NCBI GenBank assembly: GCA_020137815.1
Contig: CM035354.1
Span: 5,329,423 to 5,393,422 of the forward strand
Direction: 5' to 3'
Length of the DNA: 64,000 bases
From: Hormiphora californensis
Taxonomy: Eukaryota; Ctenophora; Tentaculata; Cydippida; Pleurobrachiidae
Shown here: positions 16,685-26,400 of the stretch, one piece after another
Numbering within the stretch: position 1 is the stretch's first letter
How the letters are laid out: every line of letters starts with the position of its first letter
Program-made: the position numbers and the translations under genes
The notes under the pieces: generated by a model
Databases searched by the model: none
Told to the model about the DNA's origin: nothing
The model's input: only the letters and a program-made list of their open reading frames with translations

Positions 16685-16996
16685 ATGCGTGTGCCTTATG
16701 TCGATGTTACTCCCAATCCCGCAGTCTACGACCAAGCACTTTCACGGGAACTCGGTGTCTATTCGAATCAATCAGGTGCTGGAATAGGAGGTTTTTTGAA
16801 AAAAATATTCAAAACTGTAATTCCAATCGGGAAGACTATTCTAAAACAAGGATTTGAAATAGCAAAACCCGGTTTACAAGAAGCTGGACATCAGCTTGTC
16901 GGAGCAGCTAGTAATTATGCAGCAAAGCAAATTGAGACTGGAACTAATAAACTTACTAACAAGCTTGGAAAAAGAAGATATGGTCAGTTATCATAA
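16685..16996 (+). CDS. Small core or membrane-active virion protein (adenovirus pVI/pX-like) of the element
   Basis: 103 codons from the ATG at 16685. The N-terminus has VDVTPNPAVYDQALSREL. A Gly-rich hinge (SGAGIGGFLKKIFK) then leads into an amphipathic stretch VIPIGKTILKQGFEIAKPG, and the C-terminus is basic (KLGKRRYG). Polintons and adintoviruses encode small proteins of this design, compared in the literature with adenoviral pVI or core proteins. It lies directly upstream of the major-capsid-like gene in the same direction, 36 bases before its start codon, a typical structural-gene order. The call is by design and context, not by a recognised domain. Confidence 0.5.
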   Translation: MRVPYVDVTPNPAVYDQALSRELGVYSNQSGAGIGGFLKKIFKTVIPIGKTILKQGFEIAKPGLQEAGHQLVGAASNYAAKQIETGTNKLTNKLGKRRYGQLS

Positions 16997-17032
16997 ACTA
17001 TAAAAGGCTTGCAATGGGACAGAGGAGTAACT

Positions 17033-18331
17033 ATGACTAAGTATATTAAGTCTGCAGAGGGATTTCCCTCTCAACTACATCTATGGGATCCTCAGCCCAC
17101 CCAGGCAGCCATTGTAGAGACAAAATGGGTAGATGTTTATCCCTCCAACTCACTTGAGTACTCTGATGAAATAAATTTTACAATCCCATCTATGGAAAGT
17201 TTCATGTTGGAAAGTGTTGACATTTTCACAGAACTTCGGGTTCTTACAGCAACTGGGACAAATCCAGCAGCTGATCAAAATGTGTCAACTGCACCACATC
17301 TTGCTGCAAGTTTGTGGAGGAATGTTGAGGTTGAGGTTGGCGGTGTACCGTTAGTTCAATCTTATGAGAATGCCTACGGGATGTTCAAGTTCTGGGATGA
17401 TGTTATTCACAACAGTCACGATTCGAAACCTTTGATTAAGAGGAGAGAAGGATTGCTCCTTGATACTGTGGGCGATAAAGACGGAAGTGAAAACTTGGTC
17501 TTCTATCCAACAACAGGAAGCCCCAAAAATGCAAGTGGCCAAGAAAGAGCTAAAGTTATTGAAGAGGGTAAGAAAGTTTACCTGAGATCGGAGTTCAATA
17601 TACCTTTGTTCAAGCAAGGAAAACTTCTTCCATCGGAGGTAACGTACCATGTGAAGTTAACGAAAAACAACTCTGGTTATATTCTCCTGGCGGCTGATAC
17701 TAACACTGATGAAGTTCATTTCAACAAAGTAATTCTAAGATGTACTTTCCAGCGCCCTAGAGATGCTATTATTTCTGCTATAGAAAGACGACTTGTAAAA
17801 GAAAGGGCGATTTATCATGCAGATAAGAAAATCATGACTACCTTCCCAGTTTCAAATGGAACCACCAACATTCAAATTGATAATCTCCTTAATGGACCAC
17901 TACCTTATTTCTTTCTCGTCTGTGTACAAGATAGAAATGCTCTCATTGGAAATAAGCGTAGTAAAAATCCCTATTCTCTCCGTTTAGTAAAATCAGCTCA
18001 ACTTTATGTCAATGGAAAAGAGCATTTTCCCCGAGCTTTGGAAATGACCGATCATTTAGAGACAAATATGCTGGCTGAATTTGTTCTGGAAACTGGTAGC
18101 AAAGCAGATTCTTTGGTTTGTCACCATTACCGAGTTTATCCTGCATTGGCTTTTGATCTAACGCAAGACAAAACGCAGAATCAACATGGGTTAAACTTGG
18201 GACGAAGTGGGAATGTTAGTTTATCTTTGGAAATGCTTCGGGAGCCAACTGAAGATTTGGTGGTTATTGTTTTGGCTTGGTATGAACAAATTATTGAAGT
18301 TAACAAAAACCGTCAGTTCTTTATTGTATAA
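17033..18331 (+). CDS. Major capsid-like protein (double jelly-roll type) of the Polinton-like element
   Basis: 432 codons from the ATG at 17033; the open frame extends 24 bases further upstream without another ATG. The N-terminal third has WVDVYPSNSLEYSD...NFTIP and then APHLAASLWRNVEVEVGG followed by YENAYGMFKFWDDVI. This pattern (upper-strand SLW-x-V-E-V-x-x-x-G plus a Y..Y-rich helix) is what I recognise from Polinton major capsid proteins and from invertebrate proteins often labelled F54H12.2-like. It is shorter than most Polinton capsids (about 500-650 residues). No internal stops or frame changes are seen. Neighbouring penton-like and small virion genes support the call. It would build the capsid shell; whether any particle is made is unknown. 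Confidence 0.75.
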   Translation: MTKYIKSAEGFPSQLHLWDPQPTQAAIVETKWVDVYPSNSLEYSDEINFTIPSMESFMLESVDIFTELRVLTATGTNPAADQNVSTAPHLAASLWRNVEVEVGGVPLVQSYENAYGMFKFWDDVIHNSHDSKPLIKRREGLLLDTVGDKDGSENLVFYPTTGSPKNASGQERAKVIEEGKKVYLRSEFNIPLFKQGKLLPSEVTYHVKLTKNNSGYILLAADTNTDEVHFNKVILRCTFQRPRDAIISAIERRLVKERAIYHADKKIMTTFPVSNGTTNIQIDNLLNGPLPYFFLVCVQDRNALIGNKRSKNPYSLRLVKSAQLYVNGKEHFPRALEMTDHLETNMLAEFVLETGSKADSLVCHHYRVYPALAFDLTQDKTQNQHGLNLGRSGNVSLSLEMLREPTEDLVVIVLAWYEQIIEVNKNRQFFIV

Positions 18332-18365
18332 CCTTAGATTATGTGAAATATATATTTGATATCCT

Positions 18366-18808
18366 TTAAAAAAAAGAGTTGTTTGTTTGTCTCTACCTCT
18401 AAAATGACCTTAAAATGATCATTCATGATCATTAATGATCATTCACTGTCACTGAATGATCATTCATGATTACTTCATAATATGCCGAATATCTCTCTAT
18501 CCCTCTCTCACACTCTCTCACCTGTGGCCCTTGTCAGCGTTTTACTATTATCGAGTCTATTGCTAGGTTGCGAACAAGCTTATTTTATCTCCAAGATCAA
18601 AAATTGTTATCGGAGCACAAAAAAGTGCTCATTTTAAGTGCTCACACTCGGTGGCCCTTGTCAGCGCAATATTTCATCTAGCCAGCGCAACATGTTAAGA
18701 AATATTCACGGTGCACAGGTGTTTCATATCACGTTACTTGTGACGTCATGAGGCAGTTTCCCCCTGTTCGCGTCAAAAAGGGGTCCCTACTGTGCACACT
18801 ATACTACT
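18366..18808 (-). repeat. Right terminal inverted repeat of the Polinton-like element
   Basis: Inverted copy of 15265-15709, ending CTATACTACT at 18808 next to the CCTCCC target duplicate. It carries the same TGATCATT cluster and two copies of the reverse complement of GCTGACAAGGGCCAC. The short segment at about 18485-18532 differs from the other arm and is CT-rich. Confidence 0.95.
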
Positions 18809-18849
18809 CCTCCCTCCCCTAGCTCTGATTTAGTAGTAGTTGTTAAGAG

Positions 18850-21800
18850 ATGCGCCGACGAGGTATGCCGGGTGCGTCCCGAAACAGCCAACAGAAGGTC
18901 CTTCTGATGGGACGGAGTGAGGCTGGTAAGTGGGGATTTCTGGGTTTGTGTTAGGGCTGGTAAGTGGGTAAGGGGGCTGGTAAGTTGGGGTTTCTGGGAT
19001 TTGTCTTATAGCAGAGTCGATAACTACATCGACCTCTCCCAATTGTTCCAGTTTTTGTCCCATCTGTTTGGAGCCTCGACACGACCTCTAAACAGGTGTT
19101 ACTTTTTCACAAACTGTTTTCATCTTGGTGTAATCAGCAGTTGAAATGTTGCTGATCATAACAAAAACCTGACTAAATTTTTTCAACTTGGGGTAAAACC
19201 ATGGGTGTCAAAAGTTAGCTCTAGGTCCCCTGACTAACCATCCGGAGACTCTAAGAGATATTTCAAGCCGTTCTCCCGTAATCATTAATCCCGGTAGAGC
19301 ACATATTTGAGTATGGACGTACGTGCAATTGCCTACAACCTCAACTTTAATGTATAACGTTAATGTGCGTCTCTCTCTTTTCTCCCCCTTGAGAAAGAGT
19401 TATCTCGCGCGGCGCAACCGCACGTGCGGTTTTTCCAGAGAGAGTGAGAGACATACAATAACATGTAAACAGCCTGCCAGCGCTCACGTACGTCCGCATT
19501 GTATTTTTTTCTCCACCGGGATTAATGATTACGGGAGAACGGCTTGAAATATCTCTTAGAGTCTCCGGATGGTTACTCAGGGGACCTAGAGCTAACTTTT
19601 GACACCCATGGTTTTACCCCAAGTTGAAAAAATTTAGTCAGGTTTTTGTTATGATCAGCAACATTTCAACTGCTGATTACACCAAGATGAAAACAGTTTG
19701 TGAAAAAGTAACACCTGTTTAGAGGTCGTGTCGAGGCTCCAAACAGATGTGACAAAAACTGGAACAATTGGGAGAGGTCGATGTAGTTATCGACTCTACT
19801 ATTATAGGAGCGAACTTTTAGTATCCACTATCCACCCGGATCCCTGTAATGTCCCTATCTCACCAGGTAAGACAAGTATGAGAAGTATTATATTTGCCAA
19901 CTACATTGCCAGTGATACCCGCCGGTTGGGGGCAACTATCGAGGTGGAGCAATCTAATGTTCGGTTCCTGGACAACTTGGTGTTAAATATCTGGGATTGT
20001 GGTGGCCAGGATGCCTTCATGGACACATTCTTTACCACCCAGGCAGACATCCTCTTCTCCCACGTACAGGTATGTAATATGTCTGGGTAATGGGTATTGG
20101 GTGTATTGTTTATTGCTTACCCCGGTATGAAATAGGAATTCTATTCTTCCTCAAAGTGGCAGTAAGAGCTTTTGCCGCGTTAAAATGCATTAGTACAGTT
20201 TGGTAAATGCACATTTACAATGCGAATATATTTTATGCTATAGAGTGCTATTTTCAGCATTCATCTCTTCACAATATATTCCGCTTTAAATAGCGGCTAT
20301 TTAATTAGTACTGTCCGTAGTAATGCATCCGATACACACTACCCACATCACAGTCGTTCATTTAAAACGATTTAAATTGCCATTTAATTCCAAGAAGCAT
20401 TCATCTCTCTCATGCTCTATCCAGGTGCTGACTGCACTGGTATAACCTCATTTCCCTCCAGGTGTTGATATTCGTGTTTGATGTCCAGAGTAGTGATGTA
20501 AAGAAGGACCTGGAGGTATTCCAATCCTGCATAGAAACTGGAATCCTGAAACACAGCAAAGATGCAAAAGTAGGTTTTGTACCTTCGAACACACGTGTAA
20601 ATAGAAGATTGTATTACATATCATGATTATATTTCCATCGGTTTAAAATCGGTTTAAGTTTCTCTACAACTAAACATGTTCCCCCCTCCTCAGATTTACT
20701 GTTTAATTCACAAGATGGATCTGATACCTAAAGCACAGCGAGACGAAGTATTCACTGCACGGAGGAAAGAACTGGAATTCCTCTCAAAACCTCTTCAGGT
20801 AACATGCCCCCACAATAAATCTTCTCCATGATAATAGTCAGGACCACTATTGGTGCGCGGTCGTGCCCACGGAAGGAGTGCTTGGATCATCTTGAAACCG
20901 GTTTTAAGTTCACTAATGCATACCCAAAAGTGTCCGTAGCCATTTGGGTGATGTTCTGACAATCCAATCACGAGTTATGACCGAAAAACAGTCAAAAAAG
21001 ACGTTTTAAAGTGACAAAAAGGAGGATCTGAACACAGCCCTTATATGAAGGGCTGGGGCTTTGAAACTTCTTGTGTGAACAGAGAATCGTCCAAATTTGC
21101 AGTGTCAACTTTCAGATAGTTTCTATCTTTTGTAGTTATCTAATTAGAGCCATTCAAACATGTGAGACGATCTGTATGACCCTGCAAAACAGAGTGATTA
21201 GGTACTTCTTCCGTCTCATATTGCTTGCTCTCACCGCTTGTATGCTTTAATCCGCTCTCTAATTGGGCAAATCTCGTCAAGTGATCACTTCACAAGCAGT
21301 ATCATAGGCCCCTTTAGCAACTTCTCACATGTTTAAACGACTCTAATTAGATAACTACAAAAGATAGAAACTATCTGAAAGTTGACACTGCAAATTTGGA
21401 CGATTCTCTGTCCACACAAGAAGTTTCAAAGCCCCAGCCCTTCATATAAGGGCTGTGTTCAGATCCTCCTTTTTGTCACTTTAAAACGTCTTTTTTTGAC
21501 TGTTTTTTGGTCATAACTCGTGATTGGATTGTCAGAACATCACCCAAATGGCTACGGACACTTTTGGGTATGCATTAGTGAACTTAAAACCGGTTTCAAG
21601 ATGATCCAAGCACTCCTTCCGTGGGCACGACCGCGCACCAATAGTGGTCCTGACTATAATATATGCCCCCCCCCCCCCACACAATAAAGCTTCTCCATGA
21701 TAATGTATCATGTATGTGATTTTCTACAATAACTCCTTTAAATTTGGGGAAACAGGGTCGAGCAAGACAAGAGATTCTAATTTCCGTCCCCCTTCCCCTG

Positions 21801-22818
21801 GCCCTGTTCGACGCTATCTCTCCACGTCCTGGGGCCTGGGTTAGAACATAATGTTATTAACAACTCCGTCCCCCCCCCAGATCTCATGTTTTGCAACCTC
21901 TATCTGGGATGAAACTCTGTACAACGCTTGGAGCACGATCATGTCCCTGTTGATACCGAACAGTGGGGCTCTCACTCACAATTTGAAGAAGTTCGCTGAT
22001 CATATAGATGCTGATGAGGTAGGTACTGCATGTACCCTGTGTATGTGGATAAACCATCAAAATTCAAAGGGTTTGAGCAGTCTGTATAAGATGCGAGAAC
22101 TGCCCCCACTAGTAATCACTGCATGGTTCAAAGTTTGAAGAACGTTTGAACAAACAGCACACCCGATATATCTGTACTCCAAACACCCTGTTAATGTCCC
22201 CCCAACACCCACTTTATCCCCGCGCAGGTATTGTTGTTTGAGAAGGCGACGTTCCTAGTTGTGGCACACCACATGAGAAAAGAGCACAGTGATCCGAACA
22301 GATTTGAGAAGATATCCAATATTATCAAACAGTTCAAATTGAGCTGTACCAAGATGCAGAGTACCTTCACTTCTATTGAGGTATGAGTTGGTAACCAGGT
22401 AACTTGTTACTAGACGGTAACCATAGTAACCACTTGTTTTTGTAACTAGAATGTAACCAAGGTTACCACTTGCAAGTCACAAGTCACAACTAGAAGCACG
22501 AAGGTTAACAGTTACTGTTTCAGATTCGGAATAGTAGTTTTGCAGCCTATATTGACCTCTTTACCTCTAACATGTACATAATGGTAGTTACCAGTGATCC
22601 TGCGGTGAGTCCCTTGTTATGTGTCTCTTTGGTTATGACTTGGGTCTAAATTCAAACATTAGTTAGGCCCATTGTCCAATATATTTGTTTTCTATTGTTC
22701 TACTACTAACTTTACTCTCTAAATAGTGTTGCTAACCCCTCATTCTCTGCAGGTGTGTTCGGATGCAGTAAAGATGAATATCAACACTGCCAAACAGTTC
22801 TTTAAGGAGCTCTCCTAG
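18850..22818 (+). CDS. RRAGA: RagA/RagB-type small GTPase (mTORC1 amino-acid signalling), 8 exons
   Basis: About 309 residues; human RagA has 313. Exons: 18850-18925, 19867-20069, 20462-20569, 20694-20798, 21881-22018, 22228-22380, 22524-22604, 22753-22818; phases agree. The P-loop GRSEAGKTS is split by intron 1. Downstream are [19 protein letters not shown] (switch I), WDCGGQD (G3) and HKMDL (G4). The second half is the roadblock dimerisation domain ([48 protein letters not shown]). Known role: forms a heterodimer with RagC/D on the lysosome and recruits mTORC1 when amino acids are present. Intron 1 holds a foldback (19012-19801) and intron 4 another of a different family (20835-21656). The Polinton-like element ends only 41 bases before the start codon. 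An in-frame Met at codon 6 could also initiate. Confidence 0.95.
19012..19801. mobile_element. Foldback element in RagA intron 1
   Basis: Arms of about 310 bases (19012-19322 and 19490-19801) are reverse complements (outer AGAGTCGATAACTACATCG / CGATGTAGTTATCGACTCT). The loop of about 165 bases has no open frame of note. TTATAG occurs at both edges and may be a target duplicate, but the outermost bases do not pair cleanly. Confidence 0.85.
20835..21656. mobile_element. Foldback element in RagA intron 4, full copy of the family at 1-760
   Basis: An 822-bp element with ends TAGTCAGGACCACTATTGG / CCAATAGTGGTCCTGACTA and arms of nearly 400 bases. It closely matches the partial copy at the window start, including the loop region, with scattered substitutions. 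The flanks allow a TA or ATAAT target duplication. Non-coding. Confidence 0.9.
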
Positions 22819-23410
22819 TCCTCTCATACCGCTCCTAGTAGTATGATCTTGGGCTAATGTGTGATCTCTTCGTGGTGGTTCATTGATGACTTAATATCTT
22901 GAGTGTCTCTCCGCTGGCTGGAAATACGGGACAAAAGACTTGAAAAAACTCAGAAAATTTTATCGGACAGAATGGGGTGGGAATATCGTTACGAAAAAGC
23001 GAGAATTGAGAAAGTGAAATTGATGAGAAAAAGGGCCAAGGGGCGAGAAAGCAGGTTATAGTGAAGAAAATTATAATATAGAGATCAGAGAGAGATTGAA
23101 GTGTCTCTGTTTTGTATTGTCCGTTATATTGATTTTGTATTACGTGTACCTGGTACTTTCTTTTTATTGACTTTTTTATGTTGAAATTAATTATTGAAAA
23201 GACAACGAACCGAGTTATAATTGTCTTTTATTTCCCCGCTATCCCCTCATTTCAAAGTGTTTTCCCCTCATATGTCCCATTTTTTCTACATCTCCTAATT
23301 CTCTCTGTAGCCCACATTGACCCCCCTCCTGTCTTGTTTTTAGCCCACATCCACCTCAGCTAATTCCCCTATCTGCAGCCCCTCATCTCCTACCCTTCTT
23401 CGTAGCCCAG
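22819..23410. other. RagA to COPB2 intergenic stretch
   Basis: Probably holds the RagA 3' UTR (a GA-rich stretch near 23000-23100) and upstream sequence of the next gene. The stretch ends in a pyrimidine tract and CCCAG immediately before the COPB2 start codon. No other gene seen. Confidence 0.45.
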
Positions 23411-26400
23411 ATGCCGCTGCGGTTTGACATCAAAAGGAAGCTCAGTGCCCGATCCGACAGGGTTAAAGCACTTGATGTCCATCAAAATGAGACGTGGCTT
23501 CTTGTAGCTCTATACAGGTAAACATCACAAACAGAAACAGAACATTTGTGTGTAAAACAGTTTGAAAACAGTATGAATACAAGTCAAACTCTCCTTTTCT
23601 CTCCCAGTGGTCATTTGAACATTTGGAACTACGAGACCCAATCGTTGGTAAAGACTATAGAGGCTACCAGCAATGACCTCCCTATTCGAGCTGCCCGATT
23701 TGTGGAACGCAAATCGTGGGTCATCTGTGGTGAGTTAAGTAGAGAGTCAGATGGTTCAGGTTTTATGTTTATAGAGTGAGTCTTGTATTGAACAACCCCC
23801 CCCCCCTCCCCGGGACCCCCATGCAGTTTTGCCACGCCCCTGACCCCTGTGTGTGTGTGTTTCAGGTGCGGATGATATGCAGGTTCGGGTGTACAATTAC
23901 AACACAATGGATAAAGTACACTCCTTCGAGGCCCATGCTGACTACATCAGGTGTGTTTTTTGTTATCTCTAGCCACCCCAGGCTGGGGCCACCACTGATC
24001 TCTATCCCTGCTTTCTTTGTTAATCCCTCTCTCTCTCCCTCTGATCAATGTATGGTGTCACTCCGTGTATAACACAGGCCATGTCACAAACAAATTGTGT
24101 GTTTTTGTTACGGGCAACTGTTACAGTTGTTATGTAGTAGCTGCAGCAATAATAGCTGTAGCTACTGGCTCAATACACGCAGCTAACGTACACATATACC
24201 TTGCTGCAGCATACAAACACACCGCATAGCGTGGTTTGTATTACACCCCCTTCACTAACTCTCATCCCTCCACTTCCTAACCTCCCCTCCCTCCCCCAGG
24301 TGTATAGCAGTCCACCCAACCCAATCCTACATTCTGACCTGTTCTGACGATATGTCCATCAAGCTGTGGGACTGGAGTAAGAATTGGACTTGTGCCCAAA
24401 CCTTCGAGGGGCACACCCACTATGTGATGCAGGTGGTCTTCAACCCTAAAGATACCAACACTTTCGCTAGTGCCTCCCTCGATCGATCCATTCGGGTAAG
24501 AGATGAGAAATATTAAATTACTTTTTCGTATGGATGTTCAACTGGCAGGATTTTACTCTACCTCCCCCCTTCAGGTCTGGCAATTAGGCTCCACCCAACC
24601 TAATTTCACCCTAATGGGCCACGAAAAAGGTGTCAATTGTGTGGATTACTATCGGGGTGCTGATAAACCCTACCTGATCTCCGGTGCTGATGATTTCACG
24701 GCCAAGATTTGGGACTACCAAAACAAATCATGTGTCCAGACCCTCAGCGGTCACACCCAAAACATTACGAGCGTGTGTTTCCACTCTGATATGCCCATTA
24801 TAATCACTGGTTAGTAGCGCTGACAAGGGTCACTGAGTGTCATTATCTTCCACGTGTAATGGTATTGGGAGCCACGCGACTAGCAGACATTGTCCAGTGA
24901 GGCGATAGGACGAGGGCGCGGACAGTGCGCGTTCGGTGATGACACCGGCACGCGCGCACCCGCTCCTTGAAACCTGGAATTGTGGTGTAGTGGAGTGATT
25001 CACTCACTGCAGCAGTGATTTTATTCAAAGTTGGCCCAATTCTAACTCTACCTCCCTTCTCCCCTCAGGTTCGGAGGATGGTACAATCAGATTGTGGCAT
25101 GCCAACACCTACCGACTCGAATTCACCCTAAACTACGGATTTGAGAGGGTATGGTGTGTGGCACAGCTGGCCAGTTCCAATACTCTCAGTATCGGATATG
25201 ACGAGGGTACTATTATGATCAAACTTGGCAGGGAACAGCCTGCCATAACCATGGACAATAGTGGAAAAATAATCTGGGCTAAACACTCCGAGATACAGCA
25301 GGCCAATGTAAAGGCACTGGGTGACCAGGATATTAAGGATGGTGAAATCCTGCCCCTGTCGGTGAAGGATCTTGGAAGTTGCGAGATCTTCCCCCAGACA
25401 CTTATACACAACCCTAACGGAAGGTAGGATTTAATATTATCATCCAAATACGGGAATACTGTCTCCTACCCGATACGAGGTAGTATCCCCTGCCCGCATT
25501 GCAGTTTTCTTGACACTATTCCCCGTTAGGTTTGTGGTGGTGTGTGGTGATGGGGAGTACATTATCTACACAGCCCTGGCTTGGAGAAACAAGAGTTTTG
25601 GATCTGCGGAGGAATTCTGTTGGGCCGCTGATTCTTCCATGTATGCCGTGAGGGAGGGAAACAACAGGGTCAGAATCTTCAAAAACTTTAAGGAACAGAA
25701 GGTTTGTTTACTAAGTTTGTACTGTTTTTAACCTTTTATTTCATATAAATCGTTGCCTTTCGATCTTGTTGGGTGTAAATCCTGTGTTTCTAGTTCCCCT
25801 AAAGGATTTATGTTTCTAATTCCCCCATGTTCTGCAGGATTTCCAGCCCGACTACGGTGTTGATGGGATATTTGGAGGCCAGCTGCTTGGTGTAAAGAGT
25901 GGCAGTGGACTCACATTCTACAATTGGGAAAACAGTGAACTTGTCAGGAGGATTGAGGTCACACCCAACCAGGTACTTGATTAGCTCAGCCCCTCTTATC
26001 TGATCAAAATAGGGTATAAGCAGGTCCATCTAGAGCAGTCTCTAAATTCCACAATCCACACCTGAGTTTCCTCTTCTAAACCCATCTTTATATTGTAACA
26101 TCTCTCTCCCCCTCTACCCCACTCCCCGTGTATTATATCCCCCTCTCCCACCTCCAGGTATACTGGTCAGATAACGGTGAACTGGTGTGTATCGCAACAG
26201 AGGAGGAGAGTTACATGCTCCGGTTCTACCCTGAGAAGGTTGAGGGTACACCACCTGACGAGGATGGGTTCGAGGAGGCACTTGATGTGGTCGGAGAACT
26301 GGCTGACAAAGTTGTTACTGGTAATTGTGGGGGGATTTATTACAGCGTTATATCCAAATAATCACAGAATATAACCCTTCTTCTCTTCCTCTACCTAAAC

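Larger units (their letters stand above)
15265..18808. mobile_element. Polinton/Maverick-like element carrying only capsid-type genes
   Basis: A 3544-bp element bounded by long terminal inverted repeats (15265 to about 15709 and about 18366-18808). Its ends are 5'-AGTAGTATAG...CTATACTACT-3', and it is flanked by a perfect 6-bp direct repeat CCTCCC (15259-15264 and 18809-18814). AG...CT ends, 6-bp target duplications and long TIRs are hallmarks of Polintons (Mavericks). The 2.65-kb interior holds a penton-like gene and a broken C2H2 zinc-finger gene on the minus strand, and a small core/pVI-like gene and a major-capsid-like gene on the plus strand. No DNA polymerase B, retroviral-type integrase, protease or packaging ATPase fits in it or was seen. 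It should therefore be non-autonomous. The near-identity of the TIRs and the open capsid frames suggest a fairly young insertion. Confidence 0.9.

Noticed and set aside
17009..17032. Upstream start for the capsid-like gene at a TTG
   Set aside because: TTG is not expected as a start here; the first ATG in frame is at 17033.
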